From contig MU401534.1 of the NCBI GenBank assembly GCA_022579005.1, positions 1-64,000 of the forward strand: a stretch of DNA of 64,000 bases, given 5' to 3'. Of this stretch, positions 48,437 to 60,754 are shown piece by piece (within the stretch, counting starts at the first letter, position 1; every line of letters starts with the position of its first letter). The notes below the pieces were generated by a model. That model was not told the origin of the DNA. It searched no databases and was given only the letters and a program-made list of their open reading frames with translations. The position numbers were made by a program, and so were the translations under genes. Origin of the DNA: Poronia punctata (lineage: Eukaryota; Ascomycota; Sordariomycetes; Xylariales; Xylariaceae).

Positions 48437-51400
48437 GGGAAGCGCCGCCGACTGATTGGGTACTGCCGACTTGTATCAACACTCACTGGCAGTCATGTTC
48501 CTTGATATGGGTTTATTGGCAGGGCATTCATACTTGTCTGGCGTTTAGGCGTAGAGGGTGCATGATAGCGGCTTAGAAAACACCAGAGCTAAAGATACAA
48601 TCGCGCAGTTGGATGGTCCAGAGTTTGGGCCAATAATAGGACATATGTAACTGAAAGCGACTATCCGTCCCTCATACCCATCCAGCTTGATTTAACCCTA
48701 ACCCCTTTATTGCCCCTATTGTCTTGATGAATAAAGATGTAGCAGGTCAAGCGCATACGATATAGGGTTCATGGTCTGATCTGTGATAGAAAAGGCCAGT
48801 GATATTGTTACTCTCTCTTGTATGCTATGGTTTTGCTATGATACCCTCACGTTTCCATGGCCACACATTCTATAAACTGAATTTGGCTGTCATACAAGGC
48901 TACTTTCTTAGAGGGGAGCGGAATTGTGACGACGCATTGCACTATTCGTACCATCAGGGAGGTTGGTTCATTCATCGTATGCACATACACAGAGACACGC
49001 CATCTTAACCTTCGTCGTATAGTCCTGCCGTTAAGAAAGCCATGCCCTTGCGAACGTGTAGATATGTTTGCTCCAGCGGCAATGTACCATTTTTGTCCTG
49101 GCATCTGGATACGAAGTATCCCCTTTCTTCTACGTTTTCAACAGAGCCGGGATTTCAAGAAGAAAGGCAGTAAACTACATGGCTCTTATAAGTCCCTCGC
49201 TTCGCTAACACAAACAAGCCCATGCTAGAAAATGGGGAAGTAATCAACATCACTTCTCCTTTCTACCGTACATCCGCAACAGTTCTAGTTTAATAGTGAT
49301 AGATATCTATGCAGTGAAAGCCAAATAAAGAATTAATGTAATGTGCCAATTATTCATAGTCGAGATCCCATGATGCTTGAGAAATCTTAGGTGATAGTTT
49401 TGTCTCTTGGGATATGTGAATATCCGGTCTATCTAAAGAGGTGGAATGAAGCAAAGCAGTCAGGTGGAGGAACTGATGGAGTGTCAAATCTAGATTCTGT
49501 CACAGAACAGGGGCCCCGGAAACCTTGCCATTAGACTAGATGTCTATATATTCACTCATAAAACTGAATCCATCAACCCCCTTTCTCCCCGTTTACACGA
49601 TAGGTACCTACAAGGCTAACCATACAGCTTCCCCTTTCCTTACCACCACAACACCAACATTGCGATTCCGAGTAAGCAAGGGATGTATGTTCAGCGTTCC
49701 ATTAGCCGTGACAGAGTGTTCTCTATGGAGAGGTAACCTGGGATACAAACCTTATAGCCCCGTTTCCGAAGGCTTCCAACACAAGAGGTTGGGTCGGTTA
49801 TCGACAGAGAAATCAAATATAGGCTGCCCGTATACATATAATCAATGAACAATGTTCGTGGTAAGCTCTGAGTAAGTACACAAGTTACCGTAACGTTTTC
49901 CATCGGTGTTGTAGTATATTAAAATATACCACAGGGAAATAACACTATATATAACAATGACCTCGATGGGTAGACCGTAGGCTTACCTATCATTGCGCTT
50001 TTCCTGCTCATGTTGCATAGTCTACGTATATTACATAGTATTACAAGGTAGGTATAGGTAGTATAAGAGATCAACCAAAACTCCCGATCTGCCCTCGCGG
50101 AAGTCCATCCGGACATGCATCCGTGGTCTGGTTCCATATGCATGTTTGAATCCCTTGCCGAGAGCCTTATTTTTGTGTTATTATTTCCAAAACAAGGGAC
50201 TTTAAAACCGCATTGATGTCAGAACGCAGGGGCGACATCTTGATTTGCATAAGACATGCAAGGTCAATCTTGTCTTAAATTAATCACATGTTTTTTCTTT
50301 CCTTTCTTCTCCAATCGGCAAAAACTGTCAACGTGAGTTATTTTCGTAGGGAGAAGGAGGAGGGTAGGATACCGAGGCTCGCCTGAGTTGATGCACCATG
50401 TAGGTAATAAGGCAAGCGCCCTGTCCCGCCTCACCTGCTCTTTCTACCCCCCCCTCCCCCTATGCATGTCGGATATTTTTGGCTTGGACATGTGTCGTTG
50501 TTCAGTATTTCAATTTCTACATCAAAAAAAGCAGGGGGGGGCAGAGGAACAGCATAGAAGGAAGCAGGTATAGAAACACATCACGCAACATACTTGTATA
50601 GATTCGGTAGAGCATGCCTAATAAGGGATATGTTCCAAACTAGGTAGGTAGGTAGGTAGGTAAGTACTATACATAATACCATTCTCCAAGTTGTTGAGGA
50701 GCCTCAACAAAGTTTTCTTCTTCTTACACCTTGGCTTCCCTATTCTGGCAGTTGTTGTTGTTGCTGTTGCAGTATACGCGGCCTATAACAATACAAGTAG
50801 AGTTAAATGTTGACATGTCTGATGGTGCTACAAGTATATAGAGTCTATAGATTTCTGAAAACTAGATTAAAGATATTTCCATGTGTAATAAATACCCAGA
50901 CTCATACAGAATGCCCTCACCCCTTGCATGTTCTATAGAGCCGGTTGCACAGCACTTTAAGGAGAGTCTAGGCCTGAAGAGGGAATTATCTTGAGTTATT
51001 AGACTCCTCTTGGGGAAGAGAAGAAAAGCCAGAGTGTCACTATCCAACTTCCAAAGAGCCTTATTTGGTGATCATATAAATATTACCTTGTATAACTGTT
51101 AGTAGGGAGAAATACTTGTCTTGTATGACTTTTTTTTGCGTAGGGGTAGGGACTAAAACAGATGTCTCAGACAAATTAAGCCTACCCAGAAGTGGGAGAT
51201 TGTCAGTCCGGACAACATATTTGATTGGTCATGAGGCTGGCATGTGTTTTACTGAAAAATTCTAGAAACCTTCCTAATACAGAGCCTTAATATTTTCTGT
51301 TTGTTGGTTTGCTTAACAAGTGCTTCTCCTTTGATAACTTATACACTATACCTATGTAAATTACTGATTACTTACGAAACTAGGTCAAAAGAAAGTGTTT

Positions 51401-54400
51401 ATAACCACCTGCTGTACTGGAACATCGTCCCAAGTGTAGCACACAAAGCAAAAGTAATAGCAAAGAACAAAAGAGAATGCAAAAGGCCACGAGACAAAAG
51501 AGTAGGAAAGAGGGGCTTACAAAGGGGGGGTTCTTGCCGACAAATTGGAGCATGGCCATACCTCCTGCTACAAACCACCGGGTACTCTTGCCGATAAGGG
51601 ACCCCAAGTCATGATGGAGACGGCTGTTGTTTATTAATAACAGTAGAATGTAATGGCAATGGCGGTAGGTAATACCTCCTGGTGAGCAAACCTATCGGCT
51701 ACAAGCTGGGAGGGGCGCATGCATGTAAATACCACCGTGACATTTGTGTATTTGCGCCTGTGCCGATTCTAACACATTTTTCGAATGCCGGGTTGGCCGT
51801 GTCCAATACCTGCTTGTGAGCTAGAGCGGTCAATTATGTTGTTCCTGACTGGCTTTATCTCAGTTATACAGCCTTCTGAATACCCGAAGCGCACACAAAA
51901 AGATATGGGGTGAGCGGCTACTCCATAGGGCGACAGATTAGACAAATGTCGTCTTGGACTACCTACCAACAAGGTCGTGGGCAACATTTGATCAGCCTGA
52001 CCGACTTTTACTGTAAATTGTCCTATTAAATTGGGAGAGCAAATGTCCACCTTGACAGCCTCCAGCCTATAAAGGCTGAAAGCCAAGGTAAGGTAGGTAA
52101 TACACGTGTGGGTAGGTACAGAGTATTTGCATCATTCCCTCTACTCGTACACGTGTGTCAGTGTCGGGCCACATTACCAAAGCTTGGAAGGCAATCTCTG
52201 CGCCCTGCAAGTTAGACATGGGAGAGTGGTACACTGGCATTGGTGTATCAGAGCAGCTTCAAAGCAGGTTAAGACAAACAGGAGGCTGACATAAGGCAAT
52301 TAAACCCCTGCGATTAAGTTGTTGCTATGATAGCACATACATGTGCACAGACACATATGTAGTAGGTAGTACCAAGTCGGCACAGCCGTGTGCGCCTGTG
52401 TGCACGCAGGTGCAGGTGATGTGTACGACTCAGTACCTACCTACTTCACCTGCATTTTCATAAAGCAATTAGGTTACGTACCTGTCAGTCCGTCCATCTA
52501 CCTAATTTGTCTCACTTGCATTGTTGTACTGAGTATACCAATAGGACAACAGAAGAAAATTACCACTTAAATCTAGGGGTTGACTTAAAACATAGTTTAA
52601 TACAGGAATCTCATTGTGTGTAGATCTGATGGCGATCATCTGTAACTTGCACAGAGGCGCTTAGACAAGGGTGACAACTTACAAGCAGCTTCTAGGCAAA
52701 AAAGTTTGCTTTTCGGACTTAAGATTAGATTTGCAGGACGTCACGACCATGATCATCTTCTTGATGGACGATCCTGTAGATGTGAAGTGTAAACGCTTCT
52801 GAAAATGGCCTTATTGTCTAATCTCCCTTGCGTGCATATGTAAGTGCATGCAGTCACGTAGTGTATGTGTTACACAGAAACATGAAAGCCGGGATTGTGA
52901 TGTGTCAAAAAAGCAAATGTGCTAGATGACTACTTGGTCGTACTCGTACTGCATAGCTTTGCATCAGGGGCCATGCTGTTCACTAATTCTTCTAGAAATA
53001 TTCCAGAAGGCAGGCCGTTTTAAAGCGGCCTACAAGTATAACACAGCATTTACTTAATAAACCAGGCGTGGAGATGTTTGATGTTACTAACCTAAGTAGG
53101 TACTTTATATATATACATCCCCTACTTTACAATGTCTGCGGTGGTGCATCCTGTCAAGTTCAACCAGAAAAGACCCAACCACATGTCTACCTTGGGTTCT
53201 GCCTAGAGCCTAGCCTCACCTAACATCTACAAGTATCATGATTTTTCGAGGTTATATGCATACATTAGCTTTTGATAAAGGATCAATAAATGCCGATACC
53301 AATATCAGTATGTACACATATACACATAAATGCCGAAATGTGGGCAACCCTTAAGATTTTTAAAACCTGAGCAGACGGATAGGCTTGCTGTAATTAGGCG
53401 TGGGGATGTTTCTACACAGGAGATTATTTCAGGATGCCCCCCCCCCCAACTTAAGAGGCCTCAAACTACAAAGTAACACTGGCATATTTACATTGTCAAA
53501 CATCAGCTTTATAGACTCCGACCTTGAGGTCAAGTATTTGTATATTAGCAGTTCTGGTTCTAGTCTATGATGACTTCAAGGGTATTTGTTAGTCTAGAAA
53601 TTTCTCATCTGCCTGACATATCCTACCTATGTACACGTAGTTAGTAGGTAGATTATTCAATCTAATACAGGATGACTTACCAAATACCTACCTAGGTTAA
53701 TCAATATAGCAAGACTTGGTCTACTATGTAAAATAGTAGCATATATCTCATCTGAGTATACGTGTTATATGTGTACCTGTTAAGCATGTATGTTTAGATT
53801 TCCTACTCCTTCAGACTGGTACATGATTTTGGAGTTTTGTACTTGTAAGATCGGGAAGGTCGCCCCACTCTCCGCTACCTACTTCCCCTGAAAGAGACCC
53901 TTGCTCATCGTGTAGGTAATCTTGAAGTATCTTGCTATACCTTACCTATCACGACTTGCATATTTGTAACACCTACTGCTCCTACACTAGTAAGACTTGT
54001 GCCTGGTAGGAAAGTGGAAAATAACAGAAAATCTAGAACATGCGTCTACTTGTACGGTTGTCCTATCTATTAGTAGTTGTAATTATATCCCAGCCTGACT
54101 AAGTATACAAGGTTCTTTACAGGGCACCTGTCCATTGCCGCGACTGAAACCGGGAAAGGAAACCCAAAGTGCACACTCAATGGGTGCCCTGTCTGTTTTG
54201 CTCCTAAAGTTGTCAAGTTTCCTCCTTCATTTCGCAGAATTCCTCATCTCGGGACTGCCACACTGCCTCCACTATAGCACAGAGGTATTACCTTAACAAT
54301 AGAACCTCACACGTACACTCCTGCACCTACTTACCAAGCTTGAAAGTAAGTAGGTAAGTACCTTGGTAGGTAGAATCTGCATAAAGTAGGAGGTACCTTA

Positions 54401-55301
54401 GTAAAGAAGCTTAAGTAATAACATCATCCTACATACTCCTCCCCGAGCTGCAAATGCGCGTTTATAGGCAGTAGCGCCGGCAACATTGCCTATCCTGTAC
54501 CTGCTTCCCACTAATGTCCCAATCTGGATTTCTTAGTGGCGACCTCTAACCTTCTACCGAATCTTTCTTCTCTTTGGGCCAGGTTGTCTGACCCTCTTTC
54601 CCTTCTCCCCCCACCCCCCATCGCTACCATTGTTATTAGTTAATAATCCAAGCCTCTCTGCTGACCTGCAGCGCAAAGATCCCGTCCACGTTTCCCTAAT
54701 CTTTCATCATCCACAAATACTGGGCAGGTAGTCGATCTCGGATCACAATATACAGCACAGTCTGTAGACTTTCTGTACGGACCATTAAGTCCTTGTTGCG
54801 CCAACTATCTTCAACTACTTTGTACACGTTTGTCGTTGTCTTTGGATGACTTGTCATTAGCCCGGCTTGCAGATGTGATTTTCCTGTCAAAACCCTTACC
54901 GACCTAAACTATTTCTCAGCTGCCTACCCTACCGGTGGTAGGATTCGATTCCTTCCCGTCCCGAGTCAAGAGCGAAATGAGCCAAGCCTAGCTTTCACGT
55001 CACCGAATTAATTGCGAACTGCGATAGCTAAATCAATAATATTCGCCAAAGGCGGCCATATTACAATACGCAATCCCCACCCCGCAAACTTACCAGACGG
55101 CACTTTGTTCGTGTCTTGCGAACATACTAGACTTCGAGGCTGTCATATTCTTTTACCTATTTGAACTTTTGGCTGGGTTGCTTTAGTGCTGCTGAAGCCG
55201 TCCCTTCGCGACGTATTAGTTTGTTTTCGCTTTATCGGTTCGAATCATCTGCCCAGAAGCAATTTTGACTGTTACGCTTGTTGTAATCCCACATCTTTGC
55301 A
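48437..55301. other. 6.9-kb gene desert
   Basis: The longest gene-free stretch of the window. No open frame is long enough or similar enough to known proteins to be called; the longest are about 100 codons with low-information content. It is AT-leaning with many TAGGTAGG/CCTACCTA and GTACGTGTA-type motifs, a GGTA array near 50643-50662, a GTT array near 50751-50770, a telomere-like TTAACCCTAACCCC near 48692, and octamer copies at 52142 and 52941. No transposon ends, tRNA or rRNA were recognised. It could hold non-coding transcripts. Confidence 0.6.
50643..50662. repeat. (GGTA)n short tandem repeat
   Basis: Five GGTA units in tandem, seen directly within the gene desert. Confidence 0.85.
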
Positions 55302-56580
55302 ATGGCCACAGAAAAGCCGGCGGTGCTCATTATCGGCGGTCTGGGATATATCGGCCGCTTCCTCGCGAAACACATTCACGACAACGAATTGGCTTCAGAG
55401 CTGCGATTAGTCGATAAAGTCTTACCCCAGCTCGCCTGGTTGGCGCCCGAATTTGAGGATGCCTGCTCGGGATCTAATTTTATGCAGGCTGACGCTAGCA
55501 GAGAGCGTGAGTTGCTTAGAAACCCCTAGTAGTCCGGGCATCCGATGCTGTGCCTGACATGTTACTGACGTTCCTGGTCTGTTGCGCAGAAGCCTTAGCC
55601 CGTATCTTCGACAGGGCCGACGGCAAACAATGGGATTATGTTTTTAATTGCGGCGGTGAGACGAGATACTCTCAGGAGGACGAGGTCTACAAGGTCAGAT
55701 CGCTGGGCTTGTCCCTCGCGGTCGGTCGAGAAGCGGCGAAACGGGGCGTCAGATGCTTCGTAGAGTTGAGCACGGGCATGGTCTACAAGCCAAATTCGTC
55801 GCCCAGCAAAGAAGGCGACAAGCTCAAGCCATGGAGCAGGATCGCTGTTTACAAAGCAGAAGCGGAAGAGAAACTGGCCGCAATCGAAGGGTGAGTGTCA
55901 GCTCTAGCGACAGGGTGTTGTTGGCGGCGCAAACTGACAGTGACTGTTTCCACAGGCTTAACTTGGTAATCGTGCGGTTGCCGCATGTGTACGGACCCTA
56001 TGCGTCGCAATGGGTCGCGACGGCACTCTGTCTGGCTCGGGTTTACCAGGCTCTCAACGAAGAGATGAAGTGGCTCTGGACAAAAGACCTACGCACAGAC
56101 ACGGCCCACATCGAGGATGTCACCAGGGCTCTGTGGGCTGTCGCCTCATGGTACGATTCTGGCAAGGCCAACTGGGACGCAAAGTCTATGGGCAATACAC
56201 CCATCTTCAACGTGGTAGACAAGGGCACCACGACGCAAGGAACGATAGCGAGCATCATTGGGGAGGTTTTTGGCATCAAATGGGAATTCCAAGGGCAGCT
56301 CATGAGTAACTTTGCGCGTCTCAACATGGACAGCGTCGTAGAGGATGTTAACGACGAGGTCCTTGGACCCTGGGCAGGCCTGCTTAGCGAAGCAGGAATC
56401 ACCAGGCCGGGGCCCTTGACCCCTTTTATGGAAAAGGAGCTGTTGAAAGACACGGATCTCAGCATGGACGGTAGTCGACTTGAGACAGTGGTCGGGTTCG
56501 CGTACAAGAAGCCCGTCATCACGAAAGAGCTGGTTCTAGAAGTGATCGAAAGCTATAAGAAGATGAAATGGTGGCCGTAA
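55302..56580 (+). CDS. Atypical NAD-dependent epimerase/dehydratase-like SDR protein
   Basis: Extended short-chain dehydrogenase family protein, 376 residues, exons 55302-55506, 55590-55890 and 55956-56580. It begins with a Rossmann motif IIGGLGYIGRFLA at residues 10-22 (GxxGxxG) and an acidic residue after the second strand (RLVDK), which favours NAD. The LSTGMVYK segment corresponds to the catalytic Thr/Ser strand. The family YxxxK motif is not intact: near residue 156 it reads AVYKAEAEEK, with lysine directly after tyrosine. A VRLPHVYGP segment then matches the extended-SDR substrate region. The substrate is unknown. The protein may be a non-canonical enzyme or a binding protein. Confidence 0.8.
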
Positions 56581-58588
56581 TCGCCGAGGCAGGGTCCCCG
56601 ATCCCGCTGTCGCTCTCCACAGATGGCTTCCGGAGCGGTGGTGCAGGAGAGCATCGGCCCTTTCAAAAGGCCATGATGGAGCTCATTGCAGCGAACGAAG
56701 CGATGATTGACGGCCGATGGAATTTTAGCTGCACTCGATAGACCTGGCGGTTCTTTATTATAATCCCCTATGTTTCTTGTTATCTGCTTTTTTTTGCAAT
56801 TGGTGAAGGGGAGAGGTGATTCTGGGCAGAAACCGGCGATGATGTACGACTAATATATCGATTCATTTTGTCACAAGAATATACTTTTCATGTCTACTCG
56901 TACCCACGTGTGCTGCCCTTCCCCTAAAACCTACATTAGCAAGCGTCGGTATGCGGTAGAACTCTGTCTCGACTCATATGGGCGAACGTACATTGTTACA
57001 ACGACATATATCCGACCAGCTTTCTTTGGCATGAGTAGAAGGTTATTCGAGTTTGCAAATTTGGGGAAAAGGACGTATGTGAGATAGACGAACTAGATAT
57101 GCATCCTTACTATATCGTTCTTTGCGGGGTTAGCATAGTGCGACACTGACCAAGGGGGCCCTGGTATAGCTGCAGAAAGGGAAAAAGAATTATGTATAGG
57201 GAACGAGAGATGATGGCTCCGTGATATCATGGCAGTCCCAGATTCCCGAAATCCGCTGGGGCGAGTAAGTAAGCACCACGCCCTCCCCGACTGTTCTCTC
57301 TCACCTGGTTGGATTCGCGGGGTGCCGCGGTAAGTTAATGTCTACATTTTATTTCCTTTTTCTTTTTCTGCTACATTGTCTTGGAAACCTTGCTTTAGCT
57401 CTTATTCATGAGGATATAGCACGCCGCTAAAGTCGACTGAATGCCTTGTCTTGCTTGACTACTGTAACGACTAATTTAGTCCGGCTTGTTTGGGGCTCTT
57501 AAAGATGTCACGGGTTCGCGTAGTGTTAGGCAGATCTTCAACTACGGTTTCTTGCCCAGATGCTTCCCCGCGGCTCGATATGCGTGGAGGATCTCCTCTA
57601 AGTTGAACGGATAAGATAGTGCAGCATCGGATATTTCTGGTGAATATATATCGCCTTTAGCAGAAATGAAAAGAGGAGTCAAGACTCAAGAGAAGCAAAC
57701 TATGTCAAGGTATATTTATAATACGCCCTTGTCCCGTGGCTGGTAAATAACCTTAATTACCTAGGTACCTTTGGGGTTATGAAGAAATCCTAGAGTAATA
57801 GGCTGAGTGTATACACGTAGGTATGTAGGTATAATACTTGGACGATCTACCTAAGCCAACCTAAGCTAAATTTAGATAAGACTTGGGCGCGTTTTCCCCC
57901 ATGAGTTTAAGGTATGGAAATTCCCCCGCAAAAGAATTGGCCGCTAATACCCCTTGGCACAGTTACGTTTTGAACCCCTCCCTCCTGTCGGTGACGACAC
58001 AGGGGCAGGGGGTAACACGAAAGGTGGGGGAGGTTTTGTCCCAATGCCTCGGCCGCGCGAATCAACCCTTTGACCTGATTATTTTGGCCAGTGAGCCAAT
58101 CTGTAGCTTGGAATGGTACGGAGCTTAGACTAGATAGATAGAGAGTGAGTCCTTATTTGACAATTCATGAGGTTGATATGTATCTAGGTTAGGCTTGAGT
58201 GTGGGTAATTTATTTATGTAGGTACGTTAAGGTAGTTACACGTACATGGATGGCTAAGGTAAGGTACTTTCCTACAACGCGCGGTTTTGGCTTGTGATTG
58301 CGAGCTCTTCCGAGCAGTGCAGGTGCCGTCTTGACTTACTTACTTACTTACTTCATCGCTTCTTATATCTTGCTTTCCTCTCTCTTCCTCTCTTCCTCTT
58401 TTCCCCTTCTCTTTCCTTTTTTATCCTGTTATATTTCCCTATCAATATCCTGTTTTCTGTGATACCCTTCCCATACATACACGCTACTAAATCGTCGAGC
58501 TTTTTCCTCTCTTCCTAGCTAAGGTAGCTAAACCGGAACTCGCGGCAATTCAAATTTATTGTATCCCACAAAAGCAAAATTACTCACA
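56581..58588. other. 2-kb gene-free stretch
   Basis: No gene is supported. It includes a TTAC array near 58335-58354, CT-rich sequence just before 58589 that probably is the leader of the next gene, and one TACTCGTA at 56895. Confidence 0.6.
58335..58354. repeat. (TTAC)n short tandem repeat
   Basis: About five TTAC units in tandem in the upstream region of the lipocalin-like gene. Confidence 0.85.
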
Positions 58589-59415
58589 ATGGCGGCACCG
58601 GCTTCGAAGACGATTGCTAACTTGAGCGGGAAATGGGTTCTTGTAAGTTTCCTCTGCCAGTTACGTGTGGTTTATGGAAGCCGTCATAACCATCTCCTGT
58701 CCTATCTGCACATGATAGACAATTACCTTCCCTACCTAGTTATCAAGTTTGATTATACAATGGACGGCGTACTGCCACGAGAGAGATACGATCCATCTAG
58801 GGAAACCATACAAGTGCGAGGACGGACAGGCACATAAGACTAACGACGCCCGAAAAACAGAACAAAACCCTCTCTGACCCCACCGACCCCGCCCTCTCGC
58901 TCCAGGGGTTAGGCTGGATCCTGCGCAAAGGCATAGGCGCAGCGACCATCTCGATCACGGCGAAGCAGTACAAAGACGACGCCGGCCACGTACACGTGGA
59001 CATTGACCAGACGGCGAGCGGTCTGAAGGGCACGCAGGAGCTGCGCACGTGCGACTGGGAGCCCCATGAGCACAAGGACTGGATCTTTGGCCGCGTCGAC
59101 GGCCGCACGCGCTTCCTCACCGCCGAGGAACTCGCCGCTCTCGTCGCCGGTCCGGACGCCGAGGCCATTGCCGGCAAGTGGACGAACGGCAAGTACCTCG
59201 CCGAGGATTGGCTAGAGGGCGAGACCGAGGCCACGGGCCCCAATGGCGCCTCGCACATCCTTAACCATGTCAAGGCCGATAATGGATGGTTCGCCACGCA
59301 GGTCTGGGGCTTCCAGAATATCGGCGGCGAGAGGAGGTATACGAGGAATGTCGTCGTTGCCAAGGGTGATAAGTTTGAGAACTTCAAGATGGTGTGGGAT
59401 TTCGTCAGCGAATAA
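58589..59415 (+). CDS. Fungal lipocalin-like beta-barrel protein
   Basis: Cytosolic protein of unknown ligand, 202 residues, exons 58589-58642 and 58861-59415 with a 218-nt intron. Residues 12-18 give LSGKWVL, followed across the intron by NKTLSDPTD. G-x-W near the start is the usual opening of lipocalin-like barrels. The rest alternates short strands such as HVHVDIDQTASGLKGTQELR and GWFATQVWGFQNI with no catalytic motif. A similar protein is widespread in ascomycetes, but the family name is from recalled resemblance only. There is no signal peptide, so it is unlike secreted animal lipocalins. Codon use in exon 2 is very GC-rich compared with neighbours. Confidence 0.7.
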
Positions 59416-60051
59416 ATTAAATATGTTTCTGCAATGTCAGAACAATTAGAGCGGGATTCAAAGGAGATACAGCGGAAGATAAAGAAGCAAGATACAAGAT
59501 ACAAGAGTAGATCAAATTATACTACAATTACATATGAATGACCACATGGTCCTGTAAGACAATGAGAAGACCACCGTACGATTTCGTGTCGCTTAAGGTT
59601 TTCGAACGGAGCGCATGTGAACAGATCCTGGCTGGCTATAGCAAGATAGCTAGTAAGGTGAATTCCAATAAACTCAACATTAGGCGGTATATGAAACGTT
59701 TCTTACGAGGCTCATTCATAAATGTTATTTCATTTATTGCCAGTACCCGGAATAGTTGAAATCCGGATGAAGACACCTATCCCGACGTCTTGATGACTTT
59801 TGTCCCGTTCTATCGTATATTCCCTCGAAAACGCCATGTTGATGGTTGAAATGCTGCATGGAAACCACTCTCCACATTGTTGCCTCAAGGAGGCGAAAAC
59901 AGACGACTGCACCCATCCCCCCCAAATTCCAATACGACGCGGTATAGCGCAAATCTCATCGAAAAGGGGAACGCCGTAAACCCAGCCCAGCCCAGTCCAG
60001 GAACCAGCGCGAAAGGACTAATAAACTCGCCTCCCTCTGATCATTATTTTA
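59416..60051. other. Convergent 3' intergenic region
   Basis: Between two converging genes; nothing coding or structured noted. It should contain both 3' untranslated regions. Confidence 0.6.
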
Positions 60052-60754
60052 TTACGCAGGTCTCCGCTTGACAAACTCTTCCAGATCAGCCTTGGTCGCA
60101 ACACCAAGAACGAACCTCCTATCCTCGTCCGTGACGACGGCGAAATCCTGTTTTTGGTTGTTCGTGTCGCCGATGCCTTCAAAAAAGGCCTCTAGCTCTT
60201 CTAGGGGTGTGGCCATGGTGATGACGGTGTATCGCCTTCCTTTGCGCTGGAAGCGCACCATGGCGCGCGATATAGGGTCCTCGGGACGGACGGCGCCCGA
60301 ATCGACTTGTGCCTGGAGAGTCGGGATCGTGATGTAGCCCAGCAGCGACCGCGTATCGGCGTCGACGATGGTTAGGTGGGTGTAGTCGCGCTCGAAAGCC
60401 GAGAGGAGCGCGAGGGAGACGGGGTCGTTTGGGTTGAGGGATAGGGCGGCGGGGGGCTCGAGGTCTTGGACTGTTGCCTGTGGAGTTGCGTGCGACGAAG
60501 GTGGGATTAATTAGCTCTTCTTTCTTTTTTCAACTCTACTTGTTTTATGGTTTGGAGGGATTCCGCTCGGTGCTCTCTCTTTTCCTTTTCTCCCCTTTTA
60601 CGGACAGAGTACTGGTAGGAGGAGGTGTTGGAGAGAGGGTAGAGTTTCTGATGAGGCTTACCCCGCGATAGCGTGACGACCACTTGGAGATGAACGGCTT
60701 CTTCCCGAGCGGCGATGGGCCGATATGTGTCTGTCCAGCCATTGCTTGCGCCAT
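60052..60754 (-). CDS. Two-CBS-domain protein
   Basis: Small protein made essentially of two CBS motifs, which bind adenosyl nucleotides and regulate partner proteins in known families. Minus-strand exons are 60662-60754 and 60052-60477 (184-nt intron), 172 residues. The first CBS unit runs from about residue 41 (LSLNPNDPVSLALLSAFERD) through YTHLTIVDADTRSLLGYI. The second spans AMVRFQRKGRRYTVITMATP and DFAVVTDEDRRFVLGVATKA near the C-terminus, both with the V/I-x-x-D/G-turn pattern. No kinase, transporter or enzyme domain is attached. In fungi such proteins are annotated only as CBS-domain proteins. Its partner is unknown. Confidence 0.85.

Noticed and set aside
48690..48706. Telomere-like CCCTAACCCC motif
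   Set aside because: Only about two repeat units, far too few for a telomere or interstitial telomeric array.
55230..55250. Box-B-like GGTTCGAATC upstream of the SDR gene
   Set aside because: No cloverleaf could be found around it, and it lies in the probable 5' leader.
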